NCBI GenBank assembly: GCA_903898855.1
Contig: CAIUHB010000043.1
Span: forward strand, 1 to 5,957
DNA: 5,957 bases
Reading direction: 5' to 3'
Origin: an uncultured Actinomycetes bacterium
GTDB taxonomy: Bacteria; Actinomycetota; Actinomycetes; Nanopelagicales; Nanopelagicaceae
Both the position numbers and the translations under genes were made by a program. The notes beneath the pieces were generated by a model, which did no database searches, had not been told where the DNA came from, and saw nothing but the letters and a program-made list of their open reading frames with translations. Below, piece by piece: positions 1 to 5,957 of the stretch. Every line of letters starts with the position of its first letter. Positions within the stretch are counted from its first letter, which is position 1.

Positions 1-1818
1 GTCGATGATTTGAAATGGGATGGTGTTGATTCGACCTCGCTCAATGAGTTGCTCGATAAGTTAGAGATTAAAGCTTTAAAGGAGCGAGTAAAGAGCATCG
101 GTGGCGCGCAAGCTACGCCAGGTGAGAAGAAGGTCATTGCTACGAGTTCACTGGTTGGCGTTGAAGTAACCCCAGCTGAGCTAGATAAGAAAATCGCCGC
201 AGCGAACGCACCCATTGCACTTTATTGCCAATGGGAGGGGGATGAAATATCGGCTTATTCAGTAGCACTCTCGGAGAATGAACTTTACGTCGTAAACAAT
301 TCCACTTTTGGTAAGTGGTTTAGCGATCCAAAAGTTTCGAAATATGTTCACGCCGGCAAAGAGATTGCGCGCGCATTTCCGTTGGCTGGAATTGTTTTTG
401 ATACCGAATTAGCTGCCTATCTGATCAATCCTGGCGGCCGCAACCTTGAGCTTGATGATTTAACCGAGCGCTTCCTCGGCCTGGTGAATGCAGAAAAAGA
501 GGAGACTCTCTTCGATACGTTCGATGGCCTTGGTGCGCAATCAATTTATAGTCTTGTGCCAGTTCTCTCAAAAGAGTTAGAAGAGCGCGGCATGGCTGGG
601 TTAATGAACGAGCTCGAGATTCCAGTTTTAGTGGACCTGGCTCACATGGAGAAGATTGGAGTCGGCGTTGATTTGGCCAAACTTCACGAGCTTTCAAACT
701 TCTTCAAATCTGAGGTAGAGAAAGAGAGCGCTGGCGCCTACAAAGAGGCCGGTCATGAGTTCAACGTGGGTTCGCCGAAGCAGCTGCAGGTTGTCTTATT
801 TGAAGAGTTAGGTCTACCTAAGACGAAAAAGATCAAAACCGGATTTACGACCGATGCTGAAAGTTTGGATTGGCTATTAGCCAAGACCGGGCATCCATTG
901 CTTGCGCACTTGCTCCGTATCCGCGAGACCAGCAAATTGATGACCACAGTGGACGGACTTATCGCCGCGACTGCTAAAGATGGTCGCATTCATACTGTCT
1001 TTCAACAGACCGTTGCAGCCACCGGGCGATTATCCTCGACCAACCCCAACTTGCAGAACATTCCAGTTCGAACCGAAGAGGGCCGTCGAATTCGCGATTG
1101 CTTTGTTTCGCAGAAACCTTTTGTGGCACTTTTAACGGCAGATTACAGCCAAATTGAGATGCGCATCATGGCCCATCTCTCGAAAGATGAGCGGTTGATA
1201 GCAGCCTTTAAATCAGGTGAAGATCTGCATTCAACTGTTGCCTCACTTGTGTTTGGGGTTAAGCCTAAGGACGTTGATCCAGAGATGCGACGCCAGATTA
1301 AGGCGATGTCCTACGGATTGGCATATGGCCTATCTTCTTATGGCCTTGCTCAACAACTAGATTTATCGCCCGGTGATGCAGCTGCCTTAATGGAAAAGTA
1401 TTACGAGCGCTTTGGTGGTATCAGGGATTACCTCAAGAGCGTGGTGAAAGAGGCAACGGCCAAGGGGTATACCGAAACCATTCTCGGTCGCAGGCGTTAT
1501 CTTCCAGATCTCACGAGTGATGTTCGGGCCAGGCGCGAAGTTGCCGAACGTATGGCGCTCAATGCACCGATTCAAGGCTCGGCCGCCGACATCATTAAAG
1601 TTGCAATGATAAATGTGATTGCCCGAATTAATCGCGAGGGACTTAATTCCAGACTCTTGCTACAGGTGCACGATGAGTTAATTTGCGAAGTAGCTGCAGG
1701 TGAGGAGGAAGTTCTCTCCAATCTGGTAAGAGAAGAGATGGGTAGCGCATTTAATCTTTCAGTTCCACTAGATGTAAATATCGGAATTGGCGCCAGCTGG
1801 GATTTAGCTGCGCACTAG
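1..1818 (+). CDS. polA: DNA polymerase I, 5'-truncated by the window edge (proofreading domain degenerate)
   Basis: Family A DNA polymerase, which fills gaps in excision repair and replaces RNA primers on Okazaki fragments. The frame is open from base 1 (Val-Asp-Asp before a TTG at 10), so the start and the whole 5' nuclease domain lie to the left; 605 residues are present, against roughly 880-900 for the usual full protein. Bases about 200-580 encode the 3'-5' exonuclease-like domain. Its first acidic motif is replaced by ALYCQWEG (217-240), no YxxxD motif is seen, and only the FDTEL aspartate (400-402) remains, so proofreading is probably lost. The polymerase domain follows: TGRLSSTNPNLQNIP (from about 1021), motif A DYSQIE (1141-1158), O-helix RRQIKAMSYGLAYG (1288-1329) and motif C QVHDE (1663-1677). 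All catalytic residues are present. The O-helix carries Tyr (1312-1314) where E. coli has Phe762. The TAG stop overlaps the stop of the convergent transporter gene. Confidence 0.97.
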   Translation, partial: VDDLKWDGVDSTSLNELLDKLEIKALKERVKSIGGAQATPGEKKVIATSSLVGVEVTPAELDKKIAAANAPIALYCQWEGDEISAYSVALSENELYVVNNSTFGKWFSDPKVSKYVHAGKEIARAFPLAGIVFDTELAAYLINPGGRNLELDDLTERFLGLVNAEKEETLFDTFDGLGAQSIYSLVPVLSKELEERGMAGLMNELEIPVLVDLAHMEKIGVGVDLAKLHELSNFFKSEVEKESAGAYKEAGHEFNVGSPKQLQVVLFEELGLPKTKKIKTGFTTDAESLDWLLAKTGHPLLAHLLRIRETSKLMTTVDGLIAATAKDGRIHTVFQQTVAATGRLSSTNPNLQNIPVRTEEGRRIRDCFVSQKPFVALLTADYSQIEMRIMAHLSKDERLIAAFKSGEDLHSTVASLVFGVKPKDVDPEMRRQIKAMSYGLAYGLSSYGLAQQLDLSPGDAAALMEKYYERFGGIRDYLKSVVKEATAKGYTETILGRRRYLPDLTSDVRARREVAERMALNAPIQGSAADIIKVAMINVIARINREGLNSRLLLQVHDELICEVAAGEEEVLSNLVREEMGSAFNLSVPLDVNIGIGASWDLAAH

Positions 1819-3041
1819 TCGGTATTCGAAATTACATCCCCGAGGGCTTCGGTATCCTCTTCGCTGGTTGGTGGCCGATCGGCCGCACTCAATCGCTTTC
1901 GGCCGAGATTAATTATGGTTAATCCAGCTCCAATACTTGCTGAGGTGGCCAGGAAACAGAAGCGCGGAGAGAAATGTTGCGAAATAAATCCGCCGGCCGC
2001 AGCTCCTATTGAGGCCATCGTGCCCTCAATCGTCCATAGCCAACCCAGCGCTCCAGATTGTGAACCTTTTGGTCTCACAGATTCAATAACTTCCCAATAG
2101 AAAACTTGAATTGCCCCACCCATTAAACCAATGCAACCTGTGATAGCAAACATTGGTAGTCCAGGTGAGAAGAAAGCGAATGGAATGCTCGCCAAAAACC
2201 AAGCTAGATAAATTCTTCTGAGTGCTTTGAGGGAAGAGGTTTGTTTTGAGATTAGTCCGGCAAGAAAGCCGCCGATCACGATAGCGCCGGACATGATGGC
2301 TAATATTTTTCCTGCCAGATGAGGTTGATGGCGCAAGGTAGCAAAGGCCGGAACTCCGATATCAAATGCGCCCATACCTAGTCCTATGAACGCCCCTTCC
2401 AGCGCCAATATTTGTAGCGCCGGAACGCGCCAAATCGCAGAGGCTTCTTTATCTTTCTTTTCTGGCGTAAAGGTTCGCGTGACTTTAAGCGACATAAGTG
2501 CAAAGCCGCCGAGGTACATCAGTCCAGCGCAGAGTTGTAAAGCCCATTGCGGATGACTTGAGAGGGCAAGCATGGTCACGAGGAGCGGACCGAAGATTCC
2601 CACAGTGTTCATGATTGCGGTATCGATCGCTAGTGCACTTCGCAGTAAATCTGTTGAGACGGTGCTCTTCCATAAGGGCCGCACGGAGAGATTGATAGGG
2701 GGAGCGGTGAAACCGAGAATGAATGCAAGCGCAATGAGAAAGGTACGAGTATGTCCGGTATTGAAAAACAGAATCAAAGTGGCATAACTGGGTACGAGAA
2801 AGCGAAGCGGCCATTTCATTCCCAAACGATCAATAATCGCTCCGCGCGGACCAGCTGTAATAGCTCCCGCAGCGCCATTTAAACCGACGGCGATTCCGGC
2901 AGCGACGATGGAGTGAGTTGATTGCTGCACCTTGAAATAGATACCCAGCGAGATCATTCCGTAGGCCAACCGGGCTGGAAAGGCGCTAATCATGAGGTTT
3001 CTGGCCTTAGCCATCCTCAAAATCTCCCAATAGCGCTTCAC
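1815..3041 (-). CDS. Major facilitator superfamily (MFS) transporter, substrate unknown
   Basis: Integral membrane transporter of 408 residues from the GTG chosen here. I count about twelve hydrophobic segments (roughly residues 15-38, 46-65, 80-95, 100-118, 135-160, 166-186, 207-227, 245-265, 277-293, 297-316, 335-355, 362-380). A charged central loop (187-203) and a polar, acidic tail of about 30 residues are also visible. The loop after segment 2 holds an MFS motif A variant, GPRGAIIDRLGMKWPL (64-79). The segment ALAIDTAIMNTVGIFGPLL resembles actinobacterial MFS exporters, but that does not fix a substrate. Start choice: the frame stays open to 3161, but that would run through the rpsA promoter and start. 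The GTG at 3041 gives MKRYWEILRMAKARNL, a normal MFS N-terminus, and lies 7 bases after a TATAGT box. An ATG at 3014 with GGGAG nine bases upstream is the alternative (399 residues). It ends tail to tail with polA and interrupts an otherwise conserved plus-strand housekeeping order. Confidence 0.88.
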   Translation of the reverse strand: MKRYWEILRMAKARNLMISAFPARLAYGMISLGIYFKVQQSTHSIVAAGIAVGLNGAAGAITAGPRGAIIDRLGMKWPLRFLVPSYATLILFFNTGHTRTFLIALAFILGFTAPPINLSVRPLWKSTVSTDLLRSALAIDTAIMNTVGIFGPLLVTMLALSSHPQWALQLCAGLMYLGGFALMSLKVTRTFTPEKKDKEASAIWRVPALQILALEGAFIGLGMGAFDIGVPAFATLRHQPHLAGKILAIMSGAIVIGGFLAGLISKQTSSLKALRRIYLAWFLASIPFAFFSPGLPMFAITGCIGLMGGAIQVFYWEVIESVRPKGSQSGALGWLWTIEGTMASIGAAAGGFISQHFSPRFCFLATSASIGAGLTIINLGRKRLSAADRPPTSEEDTEALGDVISNTD

Positions 3042-3048
3042 GACGCTC

Positions 3049-3054
3049 ACTATA
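3049..3054 (-). promoter_or_regulatory. Predicted -10 box of the MFS gene (leaderless start)
   Basis: On the minus strand, TATAGT is followed by seven bases (GAGCGTC) and then the GTG chosen as start at 3041. This matches the actinobacterial TAnnnT -10 element and would put transcription initiation at or next to the start codon, giving a leaderless mRNA. No convincing -35 is seen: a 17-base spacer leads to AAAACC (3072-3077), which overlaps the -35 of the divergent rpsA promoter by position. The call rests on motif and spacing only. Confidence 0.45.
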
Positions 3055-3075
3055 TCTCGAGCTCTTCTGACGGTT

Positions 3076-3104
3076 TTGACCCAGCGTGCGGCGGTAAGTA
3101 GCCT
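3076..3104 (+). promoter_or_regulatory. Predicted sigma-70-type promoter of rpsA
   Basis: The -35 box TTGACC (3076-3081) is followed by a 17-base spacer and TAGCCT (3099-3104), which fits the actinobacterial TAnnnT -10 consensus. Initiation would fall near 3110-3112, leaving an untranslated leader of about 38 bases. That leader is rich in pyrimidines (about 3107-3140) and then carries the ribosome binding site. A near-consensus -35 with ideal spacing suits a ribosomal protein gene. It is predicted from sequence alone. Confidence 0.6.
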
Positions 3105-3140
3105 TAGCCCCGTCCAATTCCTACTACTTTCTATCCCTAC

Positions 3141-3151
3141 GGAGAACCTTG
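3141..3151 (+). promoter_or_regulatory. rpsA: Ribosome binding site and TTG start codon of rpsA
   Basis: GGAG (3141-3144) sits four bases before TTG (3149-3151), a slightly short but workable spacing. Reading upstream in frame there is no ATG, GTG or other TTG before the stop TAA at 3095-3097. The next in-frame Met downstream is residue 150, deep inside the second S1 domain. The conserved AVNDIGS block begins seven residues after the TTG, so this codon decides the start. Confidence 0.85.
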
Positions 3152-4501
3152 ACCCCCTCACAAATTGCTGTAAACGACATCGGCTCAGCCGAAGATTTTC
3201 TCGCCGCTATTGAAGGCACAATTAAGAATTTTAATGATGGCGATCTCGTCATCGGAACTGTTGTTCAAGTTGATCGCGAAGAAGTACTCCTCGATATTGG
3301 TTACAAGACTGAAGGCGTAATTCCATCTCGCGAGCTCTCTATTCGCCACGATGTAGATCCAGCAGATCTCGTATCTGTGGGCGACAAGATCGAAGCGCTT
3401 GTACTTCAGAAGGAAGATAAAGAAGGCCGCACCATCCTCTCCAAGAAGCGTGCTCAGTACGAGCGTGCTTGGGGCGAGATCGAAGGCAAGAAAGAGCGCG
3501 ATGAAGTTGTCGTTGGAACAGTTATTGAAGTGGTTAAGGGTGGTTTGATCGTCGATATCGGTCTACGTGGCTTCCTCCCAGCATCACTCGTTGAAATGCG
3601 CCGCGTTCGCGATCTGACTCCATACATTGGCAAGCAGGTAGAAGCACGCATTATCGAACTCGATAAGAATCGCAACAACGTTGTTCTCTCTCGTCGTGCA
3701 TACCTCGAGCAGACTCAATCTGAATCACGCACCACTTTCTTGAACCAGCTTCAAAAGGGTCAAGTTCGTACCGGTGTGGTTTCATCAATCGTTAACTTCG
3801 GTGCATTCGTTGACCTTGGTGGCGTTGATGGTTTAGTTCACGTCTCTGAGCTTTCTTGGAAGCACATCGATCACCCATCAGAGGTAGTCGAAGTCGGCGA
3901 TGAAGTAACCGTAGAAGTTCTAGAAGTTGATTTCGAGCGCGAGCGCGTCTCACTCTCACTTAAGGCAACTCAAGAAGATCCATGGCAAGCATTTGCTCGC
4001 ACACATGCGATCAACCAGGTTGTTCCAGGTGAAGTTACCAAGCTTGTTCCATTCGGCGCATTTATCCGCGTCTTTGAAGGAATTGAAGGGCTCGTTCACA
4101 TCTCAGAGTTGGCAGAACGCCACGTTGAGATCCCAGAGCAAGTTGTTCAGGTTGGCGACGAACTATTCGTCAAGATTATCGATATTGATCTTGAGCGTCG
4201 TCGTATCTCACTCTCACTCAAGCAAGCTAATGAAGGTCATGAAGTCGAGATCGAAGCATTCGATCCAACTCAATACGGCATGGCTGCTCGTTACGATGCT
4301 GAAGGAAACTTCATCTACCCAGAAGGTTTCGATGCTGAGACCCAAGAGTGGCGTCCTGGCTTTGAAGCACAACGCGAAGAGTGGGAGCGTCAATACGCTG
4401 AAGCTCAAGCTCGCTTCTTGGCTCACCGCAAGCAGAAGGAAGAGGCAAAGGCAGCAGATGCTGCAGCTGTTCCTGCTGAAGGCGAAGGTGCTGCTGAGTA
4501 A
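3149..4501 (+). CDS. rpsA: 30S ribosomal protein S1
   Basis: RNA-binding protein of the small ribosomal subunit that helps bring mRNA to the ribosome. It has 450 residues with four S1 (OB-fold) domains at about 31-101, 119-183, 204-273 and 290-359. Domains 3 and 4 are the most alike: both have the VxFGAF pattern (FGAFVDLGG and FGAFIRVFE), followed by GLVH[VI]SEL and closing with SLSLK. This is the four-domain actinobacterial form, shorter than the six-domain E. coli protein. The tail after residue 360 is divergent, with a YGMAARYDAEGNFIYPEGFD block, a charged stretch rich in Glu, Arg and Gln that may be helical (about 405-435), and an Ala/Glu-rich end. It starts at TTG, is preceded by its own promoter and is followed by an intrinsic terminator, so it probably forms a single-gene transcript. 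The same neighbours (polA upstream, coaE downstream) flank rpsA in mycobacteria. Confidence 0.98.
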   Translation: MTPSQIAVNDIGSAEDFLAAIEGTIKNFNDGDLVIGTVVQVDREEVLLDIGYKTEGVIPSRELSIRHDVDPADLVSVGDKIEALVLQKEDKEGRTILSKKRAQYERAWGEIEGKKERDEVVVGTVIEVVKGGLIVDIGLRGFLPASLVEMRRVRDLTPYIGKQVEARIIELDKNRNNVVLSRRAYLEQTQSESRTTFLNQLQKGQVRTGVVSSIVNFGAFVDLGGVDGLVHVSELSWKHIDHPSEVVEVGDEVTVEVLEVDFERERVSLSLKATQEDPWQAFARTHAINQVVPGEVTKLVPFGAFIRVFEGIEGLVHISELAERHVEIPEQVVQVGDELFVKIIDIDLERRRISLSLKQANEGHEVEIEAFDPTQYGMAARYDAEGNFIYPEGFDAETQEWRPGFEAQREEWERQYAEAQARFLAHRKQKEEAKAADAAAVPAEGEGAAE

Positions 4502-4517
4502 GCAGCCTCATAGCGTT

Positions 4518-4558
4518 AAGGGCTTCGACCATAATCGGTCGGGGCCCTTTTCATTTTC
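4518..4558 (+). terminator. Rho-independent terminator of rpsA
   Basis: Sixteen bases after the rpsA stop, AAGGGCTTCGACC (4518-4530) pairs with GGTCGGGGCCCTT (4537-4549) as a 13-bp stem. The loop is six bases (ATAATC). Two of the pairs, at 4524 and 4525, are U-G wobbles; the rest are Watson-Crick. The stem runs into TTTT, then CATTTTC, as a broken U-tract. It separates rpsA from coaE. On the opposite strand the wobbles become mismatches and there is only a short run of T after the stem, so it looks one-directional. Confidence 0.9.
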
Positions 4559-4583
4559 AATTCGTCACATTCCGCCATTTCGC

Positions 4584-4589
4584 TAGAGT
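4584..4589 (+). promoter_or_regulatory. Predicted -10 box of coaE-uvrB (leaderless start)
   Basis: TAGAGT lies six bases (GAGCCA) before the GTG start of coaE, and just beyond the rpsA terminator, where a new promoter is expected. It fits the actinobacterial TAnnnT -10 element at leaderless spacing. No Shine-Dalgarno sequence better than GTGAG is present. The 17-base-spaced -35 position reads TTCGTC, a poor match, so the promoter is supported mainly by position and the -10. Confidence 0.5.
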
Positions 4590-4595
4590 GAGCCA

Positions 4596-5198
4596 GTGCT
4601 CATCGTTGCTTTGACCGGCGGAATCGGTTCTGGAAAATCCTTAGCCGGAGAATTTTTCTCAGAACTCGGTGCAATCGTTGTCGACTCCGACCAGCTTTCT
4701 CGCGATGTCATAGAGCGCGGCACTCCCGGCTTTGATCAGGTAGTCGCCGCATTTGGTGATGGGGTTTTAACCTCCGGATTAATAGATCGCAAGAAACTTG
4801 GCGAAATAGTCTTCGCAGATCCAAGTAAGCGTTCTGAGCTAGAAGCCATCATCCACCCATTGGTGCGCGCGGCCTTTGATGAGGTGGTTAGTGCAGCTCA
4901 CTCAGAGGATATTGTCATTAATCAGATACCACTTCTAGCTGAGACTGATGGTCGCTCTCGATTTGATTACGTCATCACGATTAAAGTTGATCCGGCGATT
5001 CGCCAAGCGCGATTGAAAAAACGCGGACTCTCCGAGAATGAAATTGTCCGGAGAATGGCGGCACAGGTCGATGACATAGCTCGTCGCGCAATCTCCGATT
5101 TTGAGCTCATTAACGATGGGGAGCCGGAGCTGCTGCTGCGCCAGATAGAAGAGCTCTGGGTCAGCACCCTGCTGCCGCTAGCTCGGAAGTCACAATGA
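4596..5198 (+). CDS. coaE: Dephospho-CoA kinase
   Basis: Cytoplasmic P-loop kinase that phosphorylates the 3'-hydroxyl of the dephospho-CoA ribose with ATP, the last step of coenzyme A synthesis. It has 200 residues, the usual length for a stand-alone CoaE. The Walker A motif GGIGSGKS is at residues 8-15. [17 protein letters not shown] (30-46) is the substrate-binding block with its acidic residues, followed by the usual HPLVR helix. [19 protein letters not shown] near residue 140 is the lid and arginine-rich region. It lacks the C-terminal UPF0157 (GrpB-like) domain fused to CoaE in mycobacteria. The GTG at 4596 puts the MLIVALTGG strand at the very N-terminus, as is normal for the family, and no other start fits. 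Its TGA overlaps the uvrB ATG (ATGA), so the two are probably co-transcribed and translationally coupled. Confidence 0.96.
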   Translation: MLIVALTGGIGSGKSLAGEFFSELGAIVVDSDQLSRDVIERGTPGFDQVVAAFGDGVLTSGLIDRKKLGEIVFADPSKRSELEAIIHPLVRAAFDEVVSAAHSEDIVINQIPLLAETDGRSRFDYVITIKVDPAIRQARLKKRGLSENEIVRRMAAQVDDIARRAISDFELINDGEPELLLRQIEELWVSTLLPLARKSQ

Positions 5199-5957
5199 GA
5201 GCAGTTACAGATATAGAACGGAAGGTAAATCCGTTCCAAGTTATAAGTGAATACACGCCCTCTGGAGATCAACCTGCAGCTATCGCGGAGATTACTCGCA
5301 GGCTTAATGCAGGGGAGAAGGATGTCGTACTTCTTGGTGCAACTGGAACCGGTAAGTCTGCAACAACTGCTTGGCTAATCGAACAAGTTCAAAGACCCAC
5401 ATTGGTCTTGGCACCTAACAAAACTTTGGCAGCCCAGCTGGCCAATGAATTCCGCGAACTCCTGCCCAATAACGCGGTCGAATATTTCGTCTCCTATTAC
5501 GACTATTACCAACCCGAGGCGTACGTTCCGCAAACCGATACCTTCATCGAGAAGGATAGTTCGGTCAACGCCGAGGTCGAACGGTTACGGCACTCGGCCA
5601 CAAATTCACTTCTCACTCGTCGCGATGTCATCGTTGTCGCCACCGTTTCGTGTATCTATGGTCTTGGCACTCCGCAAGAGTATGTCGATCGAATGATCAA
5701 GCTCAAAGTCGGTGACAGCATCGAGCGTAATCAGCTCTTGCGGAAATTTGTAGATATTCAATATCGCAGAAACGATATGGCGTTCGAACGTGGCACCTTT
5801 AGAGTTCGCGGCGATACCATTGAGATTATTCCCATGTATGAAGAGCTCGCACTACGAATTGAGATGTTCGGTGATGAGATTGAAAAGATCATGACTCTTC
5901 ACCCTTTGACTGGCGAAATTATTCGTGATGAATCAGAGATGTATGTATTTCCAGCAA
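5195..5957 (+). CDS. uvrB: Excinuclease ABC subunit B, 3'-truncated by the window edge
   Basis: Damage-verifying helicase-like subunit of UvrABC nucleotide excision repair. It receives DNA from UvrA and recruits UvrC for the incisions. About 254 residues are present, against about 660-720 for the whole protein. [19 protein letters not shown] (12-30) is the N-terminal nucleotide-binding block. The Walker A motif GATGTGKS is at 48-55, and [11 protein letters not shown] (72-82) is helicase motif Ia. The aromatic beta-hairpin that clamps [19 protein letters not shown], is at 97-112. The conserved [11 protein letters not shown] (148-158) and RGTFRVRGD (199-207) follow. The reading frame is intact to the last base. 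The ATG at 5195 lies inside the coaE stop (ATGA) with GGAAG five bases before it. No LexA-type operator of the form GAAC-N4-GTTC is seen before coaE or uvrB. The helicase motifs IV-VI and the C-terminal UvrC-binding region are outside the window. Confidence 0.97.
   Translation, partial: MRAVTDIERKVNPFQVISEYTPSGDQPAAIAEITRRLNAGEKDVVLLGATGTGKSATTAWLIEQVQRPTLVLAPNKTLAAQLANEFRELLPNNAVEYFVSYYDYYQPEAYVPQTDTFIEKDSSVNAEVERLRHSATNSLLTRRDVIVVATVSCIYGLGTPQEYVDRMIKLKVGDSIERNQLLRKFVDIQYRRNDMAFERGTFRVRGDTIEIIPMYEELALRIEMFGDEIEKIMTLHPLTGEIIRDESEMYVFPA

Noticed and set aside
425..697. A 90-codon antisense frame within polA
   Set aside because: polA is well conserved across this stretch, and the antisense product has no recognisable features.
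1819..1870. Search for a bidirectional terminator between polA and the transporter
   Set aside because: The only pairing found was a four-base stem (CCGA/TCGG) without a T-run, too weak to call.
1873..1884. Perfect 12-base palindrome GGCCGATCGGCC just beyond the polA stop, considered as a polA terminator or operator
   Set aside because: There is no loop and no T-run after it, and it encodes part of the transporter's C-terminal tail (ADRP).
2485..2814. A 109-codon minus-strand frame inside the transporter gene
   Set aside because: It is a shifted reading of the transporter, rich in Cys, His and Arg, with no ribosome site or family resemblance.
3927..4586. A 219-codon open frame overlapping rpsA on the same strand in another frame
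   Set aside because: Its product is a Ser/Lys/Leu-rich, low-complexity reading of the strongly biased rpsA codons, with no recognisable domain. rpsA is certain in this region.
5381..5390. GAACAAGTTC in uvrB, considered as a LexA operator
   Set aside because: The half-sites are separated by two bases rather than four, and it lies inside conserved coding sequence.
5781..5790. Palindrome CGTTCGAACG in uvrB
   Set aside because: It is inside coding sequence (the AFER residues) with no promoter nearby, and a 10-base palindrome is expected by chance at this scale.

Overview
The window reads as chromosomal DNA of an actinobacterium with an intermediate base composition (near half G+C by eye, not counted exactly). 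The main evidence is the protein sequences. RpsA has the four-S1-domain form and the N-terminal block (AVNDIGSAEDFLAAI) typical of Actinobacteria. PolA has a degenerate proofreading domain and a tyrosine in the O-helix, as mycobacterial Pol I does. The order polA - rpsA - coaE - uvrB is the conserved actinobacterial neighbourhood, as in Mycobacterium tuberculosis. The modest G+C and compact spacing would suit a streamlined freshwater lineage such as the Nanopelagicales (acI), but that placement is inference.

Layout, left to right. The C-terminal two thirds of DNA polymerase I (polA, 1-1818, +) enters from the left edge. It ends tail to tail with a major facilitator superfamily transporter (1815-3041, -), and the two stop codons share the palindrome CTAG. 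A 107-base divergent intergenic region (3042-3148) holds a promoter for the transporter and one for rpsA. rpsA (3149-4501, +), encoding ribosomal protein S1, starts at TTG and ends in a strong intrinsic terminator. coaE (4596-5198, +), encoding dephospho-CoA kinase, starts at GTG six bases after a -10-like box, so it may be translated from a leaderless mRNA. uvrB (5195 to the right edge, +) overlaps coaE by ATGA and is cut off after about 254 residues.

The plus-strand genes are housekeeping: DNA repair and replication (polA, uvrB), translation (rpsA) and coenzyme A synthesis (coaE). coaE and uvrB are probably one transcription unit, separate from rpsA because of the terminator. The transporter is the only accessory-looking gene and its substrate cannot be told from sequence.

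I see no tRNA, rRNA, CRISPR array, insertion sequence, attachment site or phage gene, and no gene-free stretch over 300 bases. I found no new biological system. The points worth a second look are the gene boundaries and start signals, the back-to-back promoters, and the active-site residues of PolA.
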